64,000 nucleotides of DNA from an uncultured bacterium (GCA_934644775.1 CAKUDB010000013.1:1-64000), one strand, 5' to 3'. Positions 31,871 through 41,397 are shown, counted from the stretch's first letter. Notes: a model not told the origin generated them from the letters alone. Translations and numbers: made by a program.

Positions 31871-32461
31871 CTAAACGTGTGAAGGTGGAGCCGAGAGAGG
31901 CTCTTCCGAGGCCGGAGTCTGAGCTTGAGCTGGGGCTTGAGCTTGAGCTGGAGCTTGGGTGGCCCCTTCTTCTGGGGCCGAAGTCTCTACTCGGCTCGGC
32001 TCACTATCTTGAGGCAATTTCTGTCCAAACCGAATTACCTCGATAAAGAGTAAGCTCACACCGACTGTCAAGGCAATATCGGCCACATTAAAGACCGGCC
32101 ACCAACGCAAGTCTAAAAAATCTACCACGTATCCAAAGCGAATGCGGTCGATGAGGTTGCCAATAGCACCGCCAAAAATAAGGGCAGCCGATACGAAACT
32201 AAGCTTACCCAGCTCCCGAATATCTTCGAAGAAATAGAGGACACAAGTGACAGCTACGGCAGCGGCGACTATAAAGAAGAGCTTTTGATGTTGGAAGATG
32301 CCAAAAGCCCCACCGAAATTCTGCACATAAGTTAATTGGATAAGTTTTACCGGCAGTTCTATAGTTTCATGGAGAGCCATACGAGTATAAACTAGATACT
32401 TAGTATAAAAATCGGCCACTATTACTAATATGGCTATGATAAATAAGTTGATCCTGGTCAA
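31871..32461 (-). CDS. lspA: Lipoprotein signal peptidase LspA
   Basis: 196 residues from a TTG start. Four membrane helices and the aspartic protease motifs GGAIGNLIDRIRFGYVVDFLD and FNVADIALTVG with both catalytic Asp. It removes the signal peptide after Lgt acts. A C-terminal extension of about 45 residues is rich in Ala/Pro/Gln with EAP/QAP-like short repeats (APAQAQAPAQAQ), unusual for LspA. lgt follows. Confidence 0.93.
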   Translation of the reverse strand: MTRINLFIIAILVIVADFYTKYLVYTRMALHETIELPVKLIQLTYVQNFGGAFGIFQHQKLFFIVAAAVAVTCVLYFFEDIRELGKLSFVSAALIFGGAIGNLIDRIRFGYVVDFLDLRWWPVFNVADIALTVGVSLLFIEVIRFGQKLPQDSEPSRVETSAPEEGATQAPAQAQAPAQAQTPASEEPLSAPPSHV

Positions 32462-32695
32462 AAAAGCGCACGCCCTTCCTAAAAAAGCCAGCCTTTCTAT
32501 TTCGACTTCTCAGTAAAAAAATACTAACCCAGCCGAAAAAGAACAAGAACCTGACCACAGTAGAAGATAGGGTCAAATTCTTGGGACTGACTTATCTAAA
32601 CTCAGTTATTATGTGCCCAAGGAGCTAGTCATCTTCTCCTTGTTTTACGCTGCGACAACCCACCTATAGGCATTCTTTCAGCCCAAAATAACGAT

Positions 32696-32941
32696 CTAAC
32701 CGCGCGGAGGTATGAGCGGCTTTACTTGCTCGGAGAAGAAACCAATCACATTGTCACGCAAACGGGCTTTATCTTCGCTGCCCAAGGAAGAGTAGATATA
32801 ATACCCCGATAAAGCTACAGCAGCGCCTAAACAAGCTACACCGATAAGCTTAGCGGGAGTAAAAGGAGTATCTTCACCGGGACGGCGCTCGTCTCCAAAA
32901 TCGAGGTCATCTAAGCTCATTCTTTCTATGAATTCAGTCAT
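32696..32941 (-). CDS. Small single-helix membrane protein
   Basis: 81 residues, strong ribosome binding site (AAGGAGGAG before the ATG). The N-terminal half is acidic and polar (MSLDDLDFGDERRPGED). One membrane helix is seen at about residues 32-50 (IGVACLGAAVALSGYYIY). I do not recognise a family. It lies downstream of prp where rpmA (L27) would normally be. A hairpin TAGGCCC...GGGCCTA (about 33024-33050) lies between them. Confidence 0.6.
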   Translation of the reverse strand: MTEFIERMSLDDLDFGDERRPGEDTPFTPAKLIGVACLGAAVALSGYYIYSSLGSEDKARLRDNVIGFFSEQVKPLIPPRG

Positions 32942-33142
32942 GTTGCTCCTCCTTCTATCCGTGGGGTTCGAAAACCAAGTTCCCAGTTCACTTCACTGAC
33001 CAACAAAGCAATTCCTTTAAGAGTAGGCCCAGCTTCGGTTTCGGGCCTAAAATGGACACAGCCACCCCAGCCCCTCCGCAAAAACTAAACGATCCAACGA
33101 AACCGAGGCTATTTTCACCGACAGCCTTCAATATTCAGCTTC

Positions 33143-33553
33143 CTAAAGTTCCTGATCGCTAAACTCATTTTCTGCTTCAGCTTGAGCCATAAACTCTTCC
33201 ACTGTGGGGAAGGGATCTTCTTGAGCGTATGTTTGCACAGATAAAAAGCCTTCGTTGTAGTGGGCCAACTCTTGCAAAGCTTCCCTAGCAGTTTTTAAAA
33301 GGACTTGAGCCTGGTCGGCCACTTCCAAATTCATGGGCTGAAGTTCTATATAGAAGAGACCGCGACACTCCCGCAGAAAGACAGAAGCCCCAACCACTCG
33401 CTCAAGGCCAATGGCTAGGGCACCACATAAAGCAGAAACACCTGCGCACAAAAGATCTTCGCCTCCGTCTTCAACAGTAAGTCCTGCATGTCCAAGACAG
33501 GCGAAAATTTTGATCTGACCGCAGGTATCGGTCTGCAGACTAACCCGGATCAA
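33143..33553 (-). CDS. prp: Ribosomal-processing cysteine protease Prp
   Basis: 136 residues. The catalytic pair is the His in GHAGL and the Cys in EDLLCAGVSALCGAL, as in Prp (YsxB) of Staphylococcus and Bacillus. Prp cuts the N-terminal extension from ribosomal protein L27. It begins six bases after rplU, the usual position. The expected next gene, rpmA, is not here. The C-terminal 25 residues are acidic. Confidence 0.9.
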   Translation of the reverse strand: MIRVSLQTDTCGQIKIFACLGHAGLTVEDGGEDLLCAGVSALCGALAIGLERVVGASVFLRECRGLFYIELQPMNLEVADQAQVLLKTAREALQELAHYNEGFLSVQTYAQEDPFPTVEEFMAQAEAENEFSDQEL

Positions 33554-33559
33554 TAGAGG

Positions 33560-33874
33560 TTAGTTCCTAATCTCACCAATATGTAAAGTGGTGTAATAGC
33601 GGCGGGATCCGGTCTTCACACGACGGCGCTTACGCTTCGCATACTTGAAGACTAATACTTTGCGCTCTCTGTGCTGCTCAACGATACGAGCGGACACGGC
33701 GGCACCGGCAACAGTAGGATTACCGGCAGTTAATTTATGATTGTCGTCAACCACGACAAGGACGCGATCCAAAGTAACTTCGGAACCGAGCTCGCCCTCT
33801 AAGCGATCTACACGAACTTTCTGTCCAGGAGCAACACGGTACTGTTTGCCCCCTGTTTCTACCACGGCGTACAC
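33560..33874 (-). CDS. rplU: 50S ribosomal protein L21
   Basis: 104 residues from GTG with AGGAGG at eight bases. MYAVVETGGKQYRVAPGQ at the start and KYAKRKRRRVKTGSRRYYT near the end are diagnostic. It binds 23S rRNA domain I. First gene of rplU-prp, with promoter and leader upstream. Confidence 0.98.
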   Translation of the reverse strand: MYAVVETGGKQYRVAPGQKVRVDRLEGELGSEVTLDRVLVVVDDNHKLTAGNPTVAGAAVSARIVEQHRERKVLVFKYAKRKRRRVKTGSRRYYTTLHIGEIRN

Positions 33875-33893
33875 TGAAGTAACCTCCTAAATT

Positions 33894-33979
33894 TTAACCC
33901 AGCGCAAAAGGCACTAGGCAACCCGCAGATCCAGGTTAAGTGAGAGGAGAGTCTATCACAGAACCAAACAAACTGTCAA
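33894..33979 (-). promoter_or_regulatory. rplU promoter and L21-type leader
   Basis: TTGACA at 33979-33974 and TAGACT at 33955-33950, spacer 18. The leader then has TTAACC (33937-33932) complementary to GGTTAA (33902-33897) around a GC-rich loop, just before the ribosome binding site. This placement resembles the autoregulatory L21 leader of Bacillota. Confidence 0.55.
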
Positions 33980-34356
33980 ATTCGACCTCCTATCTTTTAG
34001 AGAGATAGCTCAAGACTGGGAAGCGAGCTCCTCTATCTAAAAAGGCAGGAATCCAAAGCCAGAATCAGCCCAGCTTGCCTCTATTAAGCTGCAGGCAAAT
34101 GGAAAAATATTTTCTTTTTACCAAGGCGCACCACCGGCGCTCCCTTTCAGAAGAGGGAACACTATCGCTGGCTAAGGAGTGCCGGAACCTTAACAAAGAC
34201 TAAAAAGGGCACTATGCCGTCTGATAGGATACAACAAAGCCAGCGATTTTACAAGAGATCTGACCAAACAATTCTGCTGGCTCAGGACTTCCCAAGCAGG
34301 GATTTCTTTTCGATTTAGTAGAAGGTCTCAGAGTTGATTTTCGTAAAAAAAATAAA
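33980..34356. other. Intergenic region between rplU and the hydrolase gene, with a nested inverted repeat
   Basis: No gene seen. ATCGCTGGCT (34164-34173) pairs with AGCCAGCGAT (34238-34247), the right arm followed by TTTTA. Inside, AGTGCC (34179-34184) pairs with GGCACT (34208-34213). A smaller TCCCT/AGGGA hairpin lies at about 34142-34158. This may be a structured RNA or leader of the gene at 34357. I could not match it to a known riboswitch. Confidence 0.4.
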
Positions 34357-35514
34357 ATGGCCATGAATAAATATCAATCATTATTTATCTCTTCTATTTT
34401 AGCTTTTTGTCTAGTTTTCTTGGCTGGTCCAGCCTCTGCCGACTCCCCTACCCCTAGCCAACCTTTACCCTCAAAGTCGATAAGGGCGCAAGCCTCAGCT
34501 TTTAGCCCAGTTACTCCCGAGCGAGTCAATAAAGTACAAGAATTACTCCAATCTCAAGTAAAAGCTTATCCCGGCTTAGATATAGGCTATTCGATTATCC
34601 ATATCCCCACTTCAGCCAAACTTTCCAACCAAGGTAGCAAACAGTATCCCTTGGCCAGCGTTTTCAAAGTGCCAGTCTTAATCGAAACTTGTTTACAATT
34701 GCAAGATAACGTACTGCCTTTTAATGTCGACAAACAACTGACTATTAAAAAAGAAGACTTTTGCATAGGTAGCGGCGAGTTGATCGAGGCTCCCGTCAAT
34801 AGCAAGATCACTTTAGATAAAGCGCTCAATCTGATGATTACCATTTCCGACAATACAGCTACCGATATGATCGTCCACTTAATAGGGGCCGGCAATATCC
34901 ATCGCCTTATGCGCGATTTAAAACTCAATGATAATTATATCTTTATGAGTAATCGTCAGGCTTGGTTAATTTGTTTAGGTAAGGGTAGCTTGATAAAAAG
35001 TGACAATCCCGACGAAATTGCCCATACTTGGAAGCAACTTACTCCCAGACAGCGCTTAGCTTTGGCCCAAGAAGTCGAAGAAGATAATAAAAATTTGAGT
35101 AAGAGCCAATTCCAAGCTTTAGAAGATCGCTCTGGAGCTAGATATACTTTTACTCAGCAAAGAAACGTAGCCGAGACGGTCGACAACCAAAGCTCGCCAG
35201 ACGATTTTTCTATGTTGCTGGCCAAATTATGGCGTCAAGAGATTCTAGCTCCCGACTGGACAGAATACGCGCTTTCTATTCTGGCTGCTCAGGAATACAA
35301 TTCGCGCATTCCTCGTTATTTGCCTAAAGGTACCAAAACTTACCACAAAACTGGCACTATTAGCGGAGTAGTTAATGATAGCGGCATTATTATTAGTAAA
35401 CGGGGCAACCCGTTGGCCATTACGGTTTTTGTAAAAAATGTAGGTTGCGGCCAGAACGATAGGGCCGCTCAGGCCATAGGCCATCTCAGCAAAATTGCTT
35501 GGGATAACCTCTGA
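34357..35514 (+). CDS. Secreted beta-lactamase-fold serine hydrolase
   Basis: 385 residues with signal peptide (ILAFCLVFLAGPASA). Serine-hydrolase motifs of class A beta-lactamases: SVFK (in LASVFKVPVL), SDN (in ISDNTATDMI) and KTG (in YHKTGTISG). The omega-loop Glu (ExxLN motif) needed for efficient deacylation is not visible; the stretch KLNDNYIFMSN replaces it. It may be a penicillin-binding or esterase-like relative rather than a true beta-lactamase. The sequence between the SDN and KTG motifs is longer than usual. No clear ribosome binding site. Confidence 0.75.
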   Translation: MAMNKYQSLFISSILAFCLVFLAGPASADSPTPSQPLPSKSIRAQASAFSPVTPERVNKVQELLQSQVKAYPGLDIGYSIIHIPTSAKLSNQGSKQYPLASVFKVPVLIETCLQLQDNVLPFNVDKQLTIKKEDFCIGSGELIEAPVNSKITLDKALNLMITISDNTATDMIVHLIGAGNIHRLMRDLKLNDNYIFMSNRQAWLICLGKGSLIKSDNPDEIAHTWKQLTPRQRLALAQEVEEDNKNLSKSQFQALEDRSGARYTFTQQRNVAETVDNQSSPDDFSMLLAKLWRQEILAPDWTEYALSILAAQEYNSRIPRYLPKGTKTYHKTGTISGVVNDSGIIISKRGNPLAITVFVKNVGCGQNDRAAQAIGHLSKIAWDNL

Positions 35515-35721
35515 TTTTTGCCGCTTGCCAAGGAGTAGCCAGGACTTTTTTACCCTCAAAAGAAACTTCTCTCGGCCCGTTATAACCTAAGAGCAGAGAG
35601 AAAGACGTTTTTCGGGTGGCTCGGCCCTTTAGAGGAAAAGAAGGGTAATTCTCCCCCCTAAATCCGCTCCTTATTTAGTAAGCAGCGGTTTTACCTAATT
35701 GCAAGAGGAAATAGAAATTCG

Positions 35722-36300
35722 ATGAAAGCAAATTGGAATAAGCTTATTGAGACTTCCTTGCAGGAATCTATCGATACCAAACTTAGACTGCTCCAAGATA
35801 CTGAAGCGATAAATCGAGCCGGCCAAATGCTAGTCAAATGTTTGCGTGAAGGCCACTGTCTATTTTTAGCCGGTAATGGCGGCAGCGCTGCCGACGCTCA
35901 ACATATTGCCACCGAATTGGTAGGACGCTTCGAGCATGACAATCAGTTGCCCGCTATAGCCTTAACGACCGATACTTCCTGTCTAACCGCCTTAGCTAAC
36001 GATTTTGGTTACGATACGGTCTTCTCACGTCAGGTTAAAGCCTTAATGCGTCCCGGCGACGTACTAATAGCTATTTCTACTTCTGGCCATTCCCAATGTA
36101 TCAATTTAGCCGCCCAAGCGGCCCACCAAAAAGGCGGCTTAGTTATCGGACTTACTGGCAAAGACGGCGGAGCCTTAAAAGAACTTAGCGATGTAGCTAT
36201 AGTGGTGCCAGCCCAACGCACTTGCCGTATCCAAGAGAGCCACATTACTATAGGCCATATCCTTTGTGAAATTGTTGAAGCCGATCTCTATAAAAAATAA
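35722..36300 (+). CDS. gmhA: Phosphoheptose isomerase (SIS domain)
   Basis: 192 residues. SIS-domain motifs: LFLAGNGGSAADAQHIATELVG, ALTTDTSCLTALANDFGY, VFSRQVKALMRPGDVLIAISTSG and RIQESHITIGHILCEIVE, all as in GmhA. It converts sedoheptulose 7-phosphate to D-glycero-manno-heptose 7-phosphate, the first step to ADP- or GDP-heptose. DiaA has the same fold and is the main alternative. AGAGGA lies 12 bases upstream. No other heptose gene is in the window. The membrane protein follows after 90 bases. Confidence 0.85.
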   Translation: MKANWNKLIETSLQESIDTKLRLLQDTEAINRAGQMLVKCLREGHCLFLAGNGGSAADAQHIATELVGRFEHDNQLPAIALTTDTSCLTALANDFGYDTVFSRQVKALMRPGDVLIAISTSGHSQCINLAAQAAHQKGGLVIGLTGKDGGALKELSDVAIVVPAQRTCRIQESHITIGHILCEIVEADLYKK

Positions 36301-36390
36301 TCGGAGAGGGCGAGAGTTTTAGCTTGACATCTTTTTCTTCCGCCGCTTTTACTTTGCGTACAAGCGCCTCAGGATACAGTAAAATATAAA

Positions 36391-39165
36391 ATGCTGGACA
36401 TTTTGCTCATTGTCGCCCTCCTGATTTTGGCTGGAGGCGGATATAAAATAGCGGTGGCCGGTCTGGAGATCTACGACAACAGTCTGGCTAAAGCTATGGC
36501 TTTACCTATAGGTTTAATATCTCTTATAGGTATAACCACTTTACTGGCACCTTGGCTCCCCCTGTGGGGGTGTCTGCTTAGTTGTCTTCTTTTGTTTGCC
36601 ATAATAGGTTTAGCTCTCAAAACTCCCCAAGTTCAGGGAGCGACACCTCCGCCTTTTAGCCGTGGGCAGAAATTGCTGCTCTTTATTACCGTTAGCGCCA
36701 GCCTTTTTTATGTCCATTCTGTCCAGCTTCTAACTTTTGCGCCCGACTTTTGCTCATTTTATCCCATCTCCCGCTCGCTAATAAAGAGCGGGCTACCAGT
36801 TATCCACCCTTTCTTTCCCTGGATTAGTCTCAACGGCCATTTCTCCAAAGAGCTGTTAATCGGCACTTTGGCTGGCGCGGTAGGCCAAGATACTATTCGA
36901 GCCACTTGGATTTGCGAAATTTTTCTTTTAATCAGCGGCATTATGCTCTGGGCTTTAGTAATTAGAAAAATTTCCCACAGTGCCAGGGCCGGAGCCTGGG
37001 GGGCCTTTTTCCTCTTTTTCTGCGTCAATGTAGGCGGCAAAGCCGGACTTATGGACGCTTTCGACAATGGCGATTTATTAGTCTTTACTATTTTGGGCCT
37101 ACTTTTGGGCCTCTTTGTCGACATAATTTACAAAGCTAGAGAGCATTGGCCCTTACACTGGCCCAAAATAGTTCTGACTACCGTGTTGGCTGGCCTCTAT
37201 GGCTTTATTTGTGAAAGCTACCTAGCCTTAGTGCTGGCTTGCTTTGCCGCCGGCTCGCTAATCGTGTGCCGCCGCCGCACTTCTATTGCCAAAACTTTGC
37301 TTAGTATAACGGCTCTAAGCATTTTGGGCAGTCTCTCCATTAGCATTTGCGGCGGCGGCGTGCTGGGCAGCTTGGTTAGACAAAGGGCCCACCAGCTTTG
37401 GGCTATTCCCGACAACCGCCAAACCGACCGCCAAACCGAGGTGGGGCCAACTTCCGACTACGCCTCCATCTCTTTTCCCAAACGCCATTTGTTGGCCATT
37501 CGCCTGGGAGCCGACCCTTACCAACGCTTTTCCAGTGCTTTAAATACAGCCTTATTCCGCCATTACAAGCCCGTACTCGACGACGGAGGCTACAGCTCAA
37601 TTTTTAGCCTGAAAGTGTTAGTTTTGCACTGGATACCTACTTGGTTGGCTCCCCTCACCTTAGCCTGGGCCATAAGACGACGCAGCATTTGTGGTTATAT
37701 GTTCGGACTTTTGGGCCTAATTGCTTACTTGACGCCAGCTTTAATCGATTTTGGCCCTATTCAAGAAGCCCAATATTTCCGCTGGGAATTTGCCTCTGGA
37801 GTGGGATTTGCTGGCCTTATGGCTCTAGCCTTAGCCGATCTAATCGATTACAGTGTTCAACTCAAAAGCCGAAGCTGGCGTCGCCTTATCTATTCAACCC
37901 TATTAGTCTTTGTTATAGCCAATATTGTGGGGGCCCAAAAGCTACTTAATAACATTATCATTGAAGCCCAAAAGTCACCCCAAGCGGCCGCCAAAGTCTT
38001 ATGGCCCTGGTACCCCAATACTTATCGCTGGTTGTTAAGTTGTCGGGAATTGCAACTGAATCAGCGCGATCTAGACTTGGCCCTTTGGCTCTGGCAACAG
38101 CCTGGATGTAAAAATATAGTTTGGCGCGAGCATGATTATACGCCACAGCAATTTTTAAAGTGCGCCGTCATTAACGGCTTGGCCGGCACTTTGTCCTGCG
38201 AACATGCTTTACCACCCCATTGGCAGCCTATGGGCACAGCCCCATATTTACCTAACGGCAGTACGGTAGCTTTTCAAAAAGAGCCTTCCTGGCCTTTAAT
38301 ATCAGGACTAGGTGCCAACTGGTTAGTTAGCGAAAAACCACTGCCGGAAGGAGAATTGGGCCATTTTTCTTCTGCTAATTCTTCTGTATCGCCAACGATT
38401 AAGCCAATAGCCACATTGGTGCGCACTTTCGGAGGCCAACGCCAATACTGGCTCTATAAATTGGCTAACTCTTTACCCCCAAAGGGCGAAATTAGCCCCA
38501 GCCCAGCGGCCCAGCCTCCTATACAAATAAAAGTAACCGGCTTGCCCGCCGCCGGATCCTGGATGTACGGCCAAGCTTACCCCATTAGCTTAAGTTATTC
38601 CCAGCCCTTAAAAGGCTGGTTGCAAGCCTCCTTTAAGGGCCAAACTAACCGCCCCGATCAGGGACGCTTAACCGATTGTCCCTTTACCTTTTGGGTGGAA
38701 GGCTCAAATAGTAGGGTAATGCTCTCTCCACCCTTAGATGAAGGCCATTACCTACTCTCTTGGTCTTATAGCCCAGACGGGAAAGACTGGCAAAGGCTCG
38801 AAGGCCAAACCCAGGCCGACTACTTAGTTTCAGAAAATATTGACGAAAATTTGCGTGTAAAAGAGATAGTAACTACTTCAGCCAATAGCGGCTTTATTAT
38901 TTTGAAAAATATCGGCAACCGTCCCTTTGATTGCGGCGGCCCCCTATCTATAAAGTGGTGGGTTTGGTCCGACTATTTGCACAATTATCGCACCGGAGCT
39001 GCCACTCCCGAAGGAGAAACAATCTATAATCAAACTATCCCTCCCCAAGGAGAGATAAAGGTAAATTGGCAAACCCAAGAGCCTATCTCCCCCAACGGTT
39101 CTCGCCTAGATATTTCCGCTAGTGCCAAGATCGGCCAAAATGTTACCGTCTCCAGATTTTTCTAA
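36391..39165 (+). CDS. Large multi-helix membrane protein with C-terminal beta domain, unknown function
   Basis: 924 residues. About 12 hydrophobic segments fill residues 1-530 (for example ILLIVALLILAGGGY; IIGLALK; FTILGLLLGLFVDII; LAPLTLAWAI). Then comes a soluble part of about 390 residues that is probably extracytoplasmic. The layout resembles GT-C glycosyltransferases or polymer-synthesis membrane proteins, but I see no clear catalytic motif; the loop with FCSFYPISRSLIKSGLPVIHPFFPW could be the acidic or substrate loop. It lies downstream of gmhA, which suggests a surface-glycan role. No good ribosome binding site. Confidence 0.6.
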   Translation: MLDILLIVALLILAGGGYKIAVAGLEIYDNSLAKAMALPIGLISLIGITTLLAPWLPLWGCLLSCLLLFAIIGLALKTPQVQGATPPPFSRGQKLLLFITVSASLFYVHSVQLLTFAPDFCSFYPISRSLIKSGLPVIHPFFPWISLNGHFSKELLIGTLAGAVGQDTIRATWICEIFLLISGIMLWALVIRKISHSARAGAWGAFFLFFCVNVGGKAGLMDAFDNGDLLVFTILGLLLGLFVDIIYKAREHWPLHWPKIVLTTVLAGLYGFICESYLALVLACFAAGSLIVCRRRTSIAKTLLSITALSILGSLSISICGGGVLGSLVRQRAHQLWAIPDNRQTDRQTEVGPTSDYASISFPKRHLLAIRLGADPYQRFSSALNTALFRHYKPVLDDGGYSSIFSLKVLVLHWIPTWLAPLTLAWAIRRRSICGYMFGLLGLIAYLTPALIDFGPIQEAQYFRWEFASGVGFAGLMALALADLIDYSVQLKSRSWRRLIYSTLLVFVIANIVGAQKLLNNIIIEAQKSPQAAAKVLWPWYPNTYRWLLSCRELQLNQRDLDLALWLWQQPGCKNIVWREHDYTPQQFLKCAVINGLAGTLSCEHALPPHWQPMGTAPYLPNGSTVAFQKEPSWPLISGLGANWLVSEKPLPEGELGHFSSANSSVSPTIKPIATLVRTFGGQRQYWLYKLANSLPPKGEISPSPAAQPPIQIKVTGLPAAGSWMYGQAYPISLSYSQPLKGWLQASFKGQTNRPDQGRLTDCPFTFWVEGSNSRVMLSPPLDEGHYLLSWSYSPDGKDWQRLEGQTQADYLVSENIDENLRVKEIVTTSANSGFIILKNIGNRPFDCGGPLSIKWWVWSDYLHNYRTGAATPEGETIYNQTIPPQGEIKVNWQTQEPISPNGSRLDISASAKIGQNVTVSRFF

Positions 39166-39292
39166 CAAAAAGTCAGCTATCGACTTTTCGCTCCCCTAAT
39201 CTGCCTAAAAGAGGATTTACCATAAGCAAAGGAAAGTGGCTGGCCGATTACTGATAAATACCTATCGATACTTAAAGAGGTGTAACTACTGA

Positions 39293-40894
39293 ATGAATTG
39301 GAATGAAGCTATCGAGAAGCTGGAAGCCAAGAGAGCTAAAGCTCTTTTAGGTGGCGGCCAGGAAAGAATAGACAAGCAACACCAGTCCGGTAAACTGACC
39401 GCCCGCGAGCGTTTAGAGAAATTGCTCGATCCGGGCACCTTTGTGGAAACAGACAATTTTGTAGAATCGCGCATTGACGATTTTGATTTAGACAAAAGGC
39501 GCGCTTTAGGCGATGGCGTCATTACTGGTTACGGCGAAATTGGGGGGCGTTTAGTCTTTGTCTATAGCGAAGATTTTACCGTTATCGGCGGAACTTTGGG
39601 TGAATACCACTCTATGAAAATTTGTCGCCTTCAAGATATGGCTATGGAAGCCAAAGCTCCCCTTATTTGCATTAACGACAGCGGCGGTGCCCGCATTGAA
39701 GAAGGCATTTGTTCTCTGAGCGGTTATGCCGGCATGTTCCAGCGCCATACTTTGGCGTCCGGGGTTATTCCCCAAATTGCTTTAATCTTGGGCCCTTGCT
39801 CCGGCGGTGCTTGTTACGCTCCGGCTATTTGCGACTTTATCTTTATGGTGCGCGGCGTATCCAAGATGTTTATTACCGGCCCCAACGTGGTTAAAACGGT
39901 TATCGGCGAAGAAGTTTCCGTCGAGCAATTGGGCGGAGCCGATATTCATGCCCATAAGAGCGGCGTATCCCACTTTACTTACGACTCTGAGTACGAGTGC
40001 TTAATGGGCGTGCGTCAGTTACTTAGTTACTTGCCCCAGTCTTATGTGGCTTCTTTGCCTAGCGCCACTCCCAAGCAAGCTTCTCTCTTTAGCAGTATCT
40101 CCAATTTATTTAAGCATAATAAAGATATTGAAACTGCCGACAGATGTCATACTCTAACTAGCATAGTTCCCGATAATAGCAAAAAGTCGTACGACGTCAA
40201 AGAAGTGATCGATATTATCTTCGACGCTGGCAGTTTTATGGAAGTACAAAAAGAGTTTGCCGCCAATATCGTGGTAGGCTTTAGCCGTTTGGGAGGCGAC
40301 GTAGTGGGCGTAGTGGCCAACCAAGCCAATTGTATGGCCGGCTCTTTAGACTATCACGCTTCCGATAAAGCGGCTCGCTTTATTCGCTTCTGTGATTGCT
40401 TCAACATTCCGTTAATCACTTTAGTTGACGTACCCGCTTTCTTGCCCGGAACTCAGCAAGAGCACAATGGTATTATCCGCCACGGTGCCAAGATGCTTTA
40501 CGCCTATTCCGAAGCTACAGTTCCTAAAATTACTCTCATTATGCGCAAAGCTTACGGCGGAGCCTATATTGCCATGAATTCTAAAAATATGGGTGCCGAC
40601 TATGTTTACGCTTGGCCTATCGCCGAAATTGCCGTTATGGGTGCTGAAGGGGCCGTCAATATCGCCTTTAAAAAGCGCATCAAGGCAGCTGAGGATCCCG
40701 TAGCCGAAAAAGCTAAATGTATAGCCGAATACGAAGAGCGTTTTCTTAATCCTTACGAAGCGGCTTCCAAAGGCTTTATTACCGAAGTAATCCATCCTAA
40801 AGAGTCGCGGACGAAATTGCGCAGCGCCTTAATGGCTTTGAGTACCAAAAATATTAACTATCCGGCTAAAAAGCACGGTAATATCCCCCTATAA
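39293..40894 (+). CDS. Biotin-dependent acyl-CoA carboxyltransferase (methylmalonyl-CoA decarboxylase alpha / propionyl-CoA carboxylase beta type)
   Basis: 533 residues, complete crotonase-like double domain. Motifs: GKLTARERLEKLLDPGTF, FTVIGGTLGEYHSMKI, INDSGGARIEEGI, GPCSGGACYAPAI, then ANQANCMAGSLDYHASDKAARFIRFCD, PAFLPGTQQEHNGIIRHGAKML and RKAYGGAYIAM. It transfers carboxyl between acyl-CoA and biotin. In anaerobes such proteins are decarboxylase alpha subunits driving sodium export. The biotin carrier and membrane subunits are not in this window, so it acts with partners encoded elsewhere. AGAGGT precedes the ATG. Confidence 0.9.
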   Translation: MNWNEAIEKLEAKRAKALLGGGQERIDKQHQSGKLTARERLEKLLDPGTFVETDNFVESRIDDFDLDKRRALGDGVITGYGEIGGRLVFVYSEDFTVIGGTLGEYHSMKICRLQDMAMEAKAPLICINDSGGARIEEGICSLSGYAGMFQRHTLASGVIPQIALILGPCSGGACYAPAICDFIFMVRGVSKMFITGPNVVKTVIGEEVSVEQLGGADIHAHKSGVSHFTYDSEYECLMGVRQLLSYLPQSYVASLPSATPKQASLFSSISNLFKHNKDIETADRCHTLTSIVPDNSKKSYDVKEVIDIIFDAGSFMEVQKEFAANIVVGFSRLGGDVVGVVANQANCMAGSLDYHASDKAARFIRFCDCFNIPLITLVDVPAFLPGTQQEHNGIIRHGAKMLYAYSEATVPKITLIMRKAYGGAYIAMNSKNMGADYVYAWPIAEIAVMGAEGAVNIAFKKRIKAAEDPVAEKAKCIAEYEERFLNPYEAASKGFITEVIHPKESRTKLRSALMALSTKNINYPAKKHGNIPL

Positions 40895-40940
40895 TTAGCC
40901 TGAGACCCTTTATCTAAAAGAATAAGTCGGCCTTTAGTTA

Positions 40941-40983
40941 AAAAAACGGACTGAATCTAAATATTAGATCTCAGTCCGTTTTT
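40941..40983. terminator. Bidirectional terminator
   Basis: AAAAAACGGACTGA (40941-40954) pairs with TCAGTCCGTTTTT (40971-40983). The loop holds a further ATCTAA/TTAGAT stem. It serves the carboxyltransferase gene and the convergent gene at 41005. Confidence 0.9.
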
Positions 40984-41004
40984 AATTTCTATTGTAAGTT
41001 GTCT

Positions 41005-41397
41005 CTAATACTTAACCGTCTTAGGATCGATAGCGGGGAAATCGTCGTTTTTAAAGGTGACTTCCGCTTTTTGGTCGTCGGGGCGCAACTCCACCCACTT
41101 TTTAGCCGTCTCGTTTTGGATTTCGGCCTCTACTTTGATCGAGCCCCACTTTTCAATCTTAAAAGTTTCGGAGCTATTCTTCCAAACTGAGCCCTGATTG
41201 CGCCCATCTAATACTATATAGATGGGGAAGTCGGCGTCGTTTTGGACTTTTACTTCACACTTAGGCTCTCTCCTGTGGCGACGACCTCCCGGAGGCGGCG
41301 GCCCCCAAGGCTCGGCTGAGGCCATTTCGGCACAGATACCTATCAAGAATACGGAAAGAAGAAAAATAATACCGATAAGCTTATTTTTTTTCATCAA
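41005..41397 (-). CDS. Small secreted protein of unknown function
   Basis: 130 residues with a signal peptide (LIGIIFLLSVFLIGICAEMASA). A Pro/Gly/Arg-rich segment follows (PWGPPPPGGRRHRREP), then a beta-rich domain of about 85 residues (CEVKVQNDADFPIYIVLDG...WGSIKVEAEIQNE). I do not recognise a family. Monocistronic. Confidence 0.6.
   Translation of the reverse strand: MMKKNKLIGIIFLLSVFLIGICAEMASAEPWGPPPPGGRRHRREPKCEVKVQNDADFPIYIVLDGRNQGSVWKNSSETFKIEKWGSIKVEAEIQNETAKKWVELRPDDQKAEVTFKNDDFPAIDPKTVKY

Noticed and set aside
34357..35514. True class A beta-lactamase (antibiotic resistance gene)
   Set aside because: SxxK, SDN and KTG are present, but the omega-loop Glu motif is not seen; a generic serine hydrolase call is safer.
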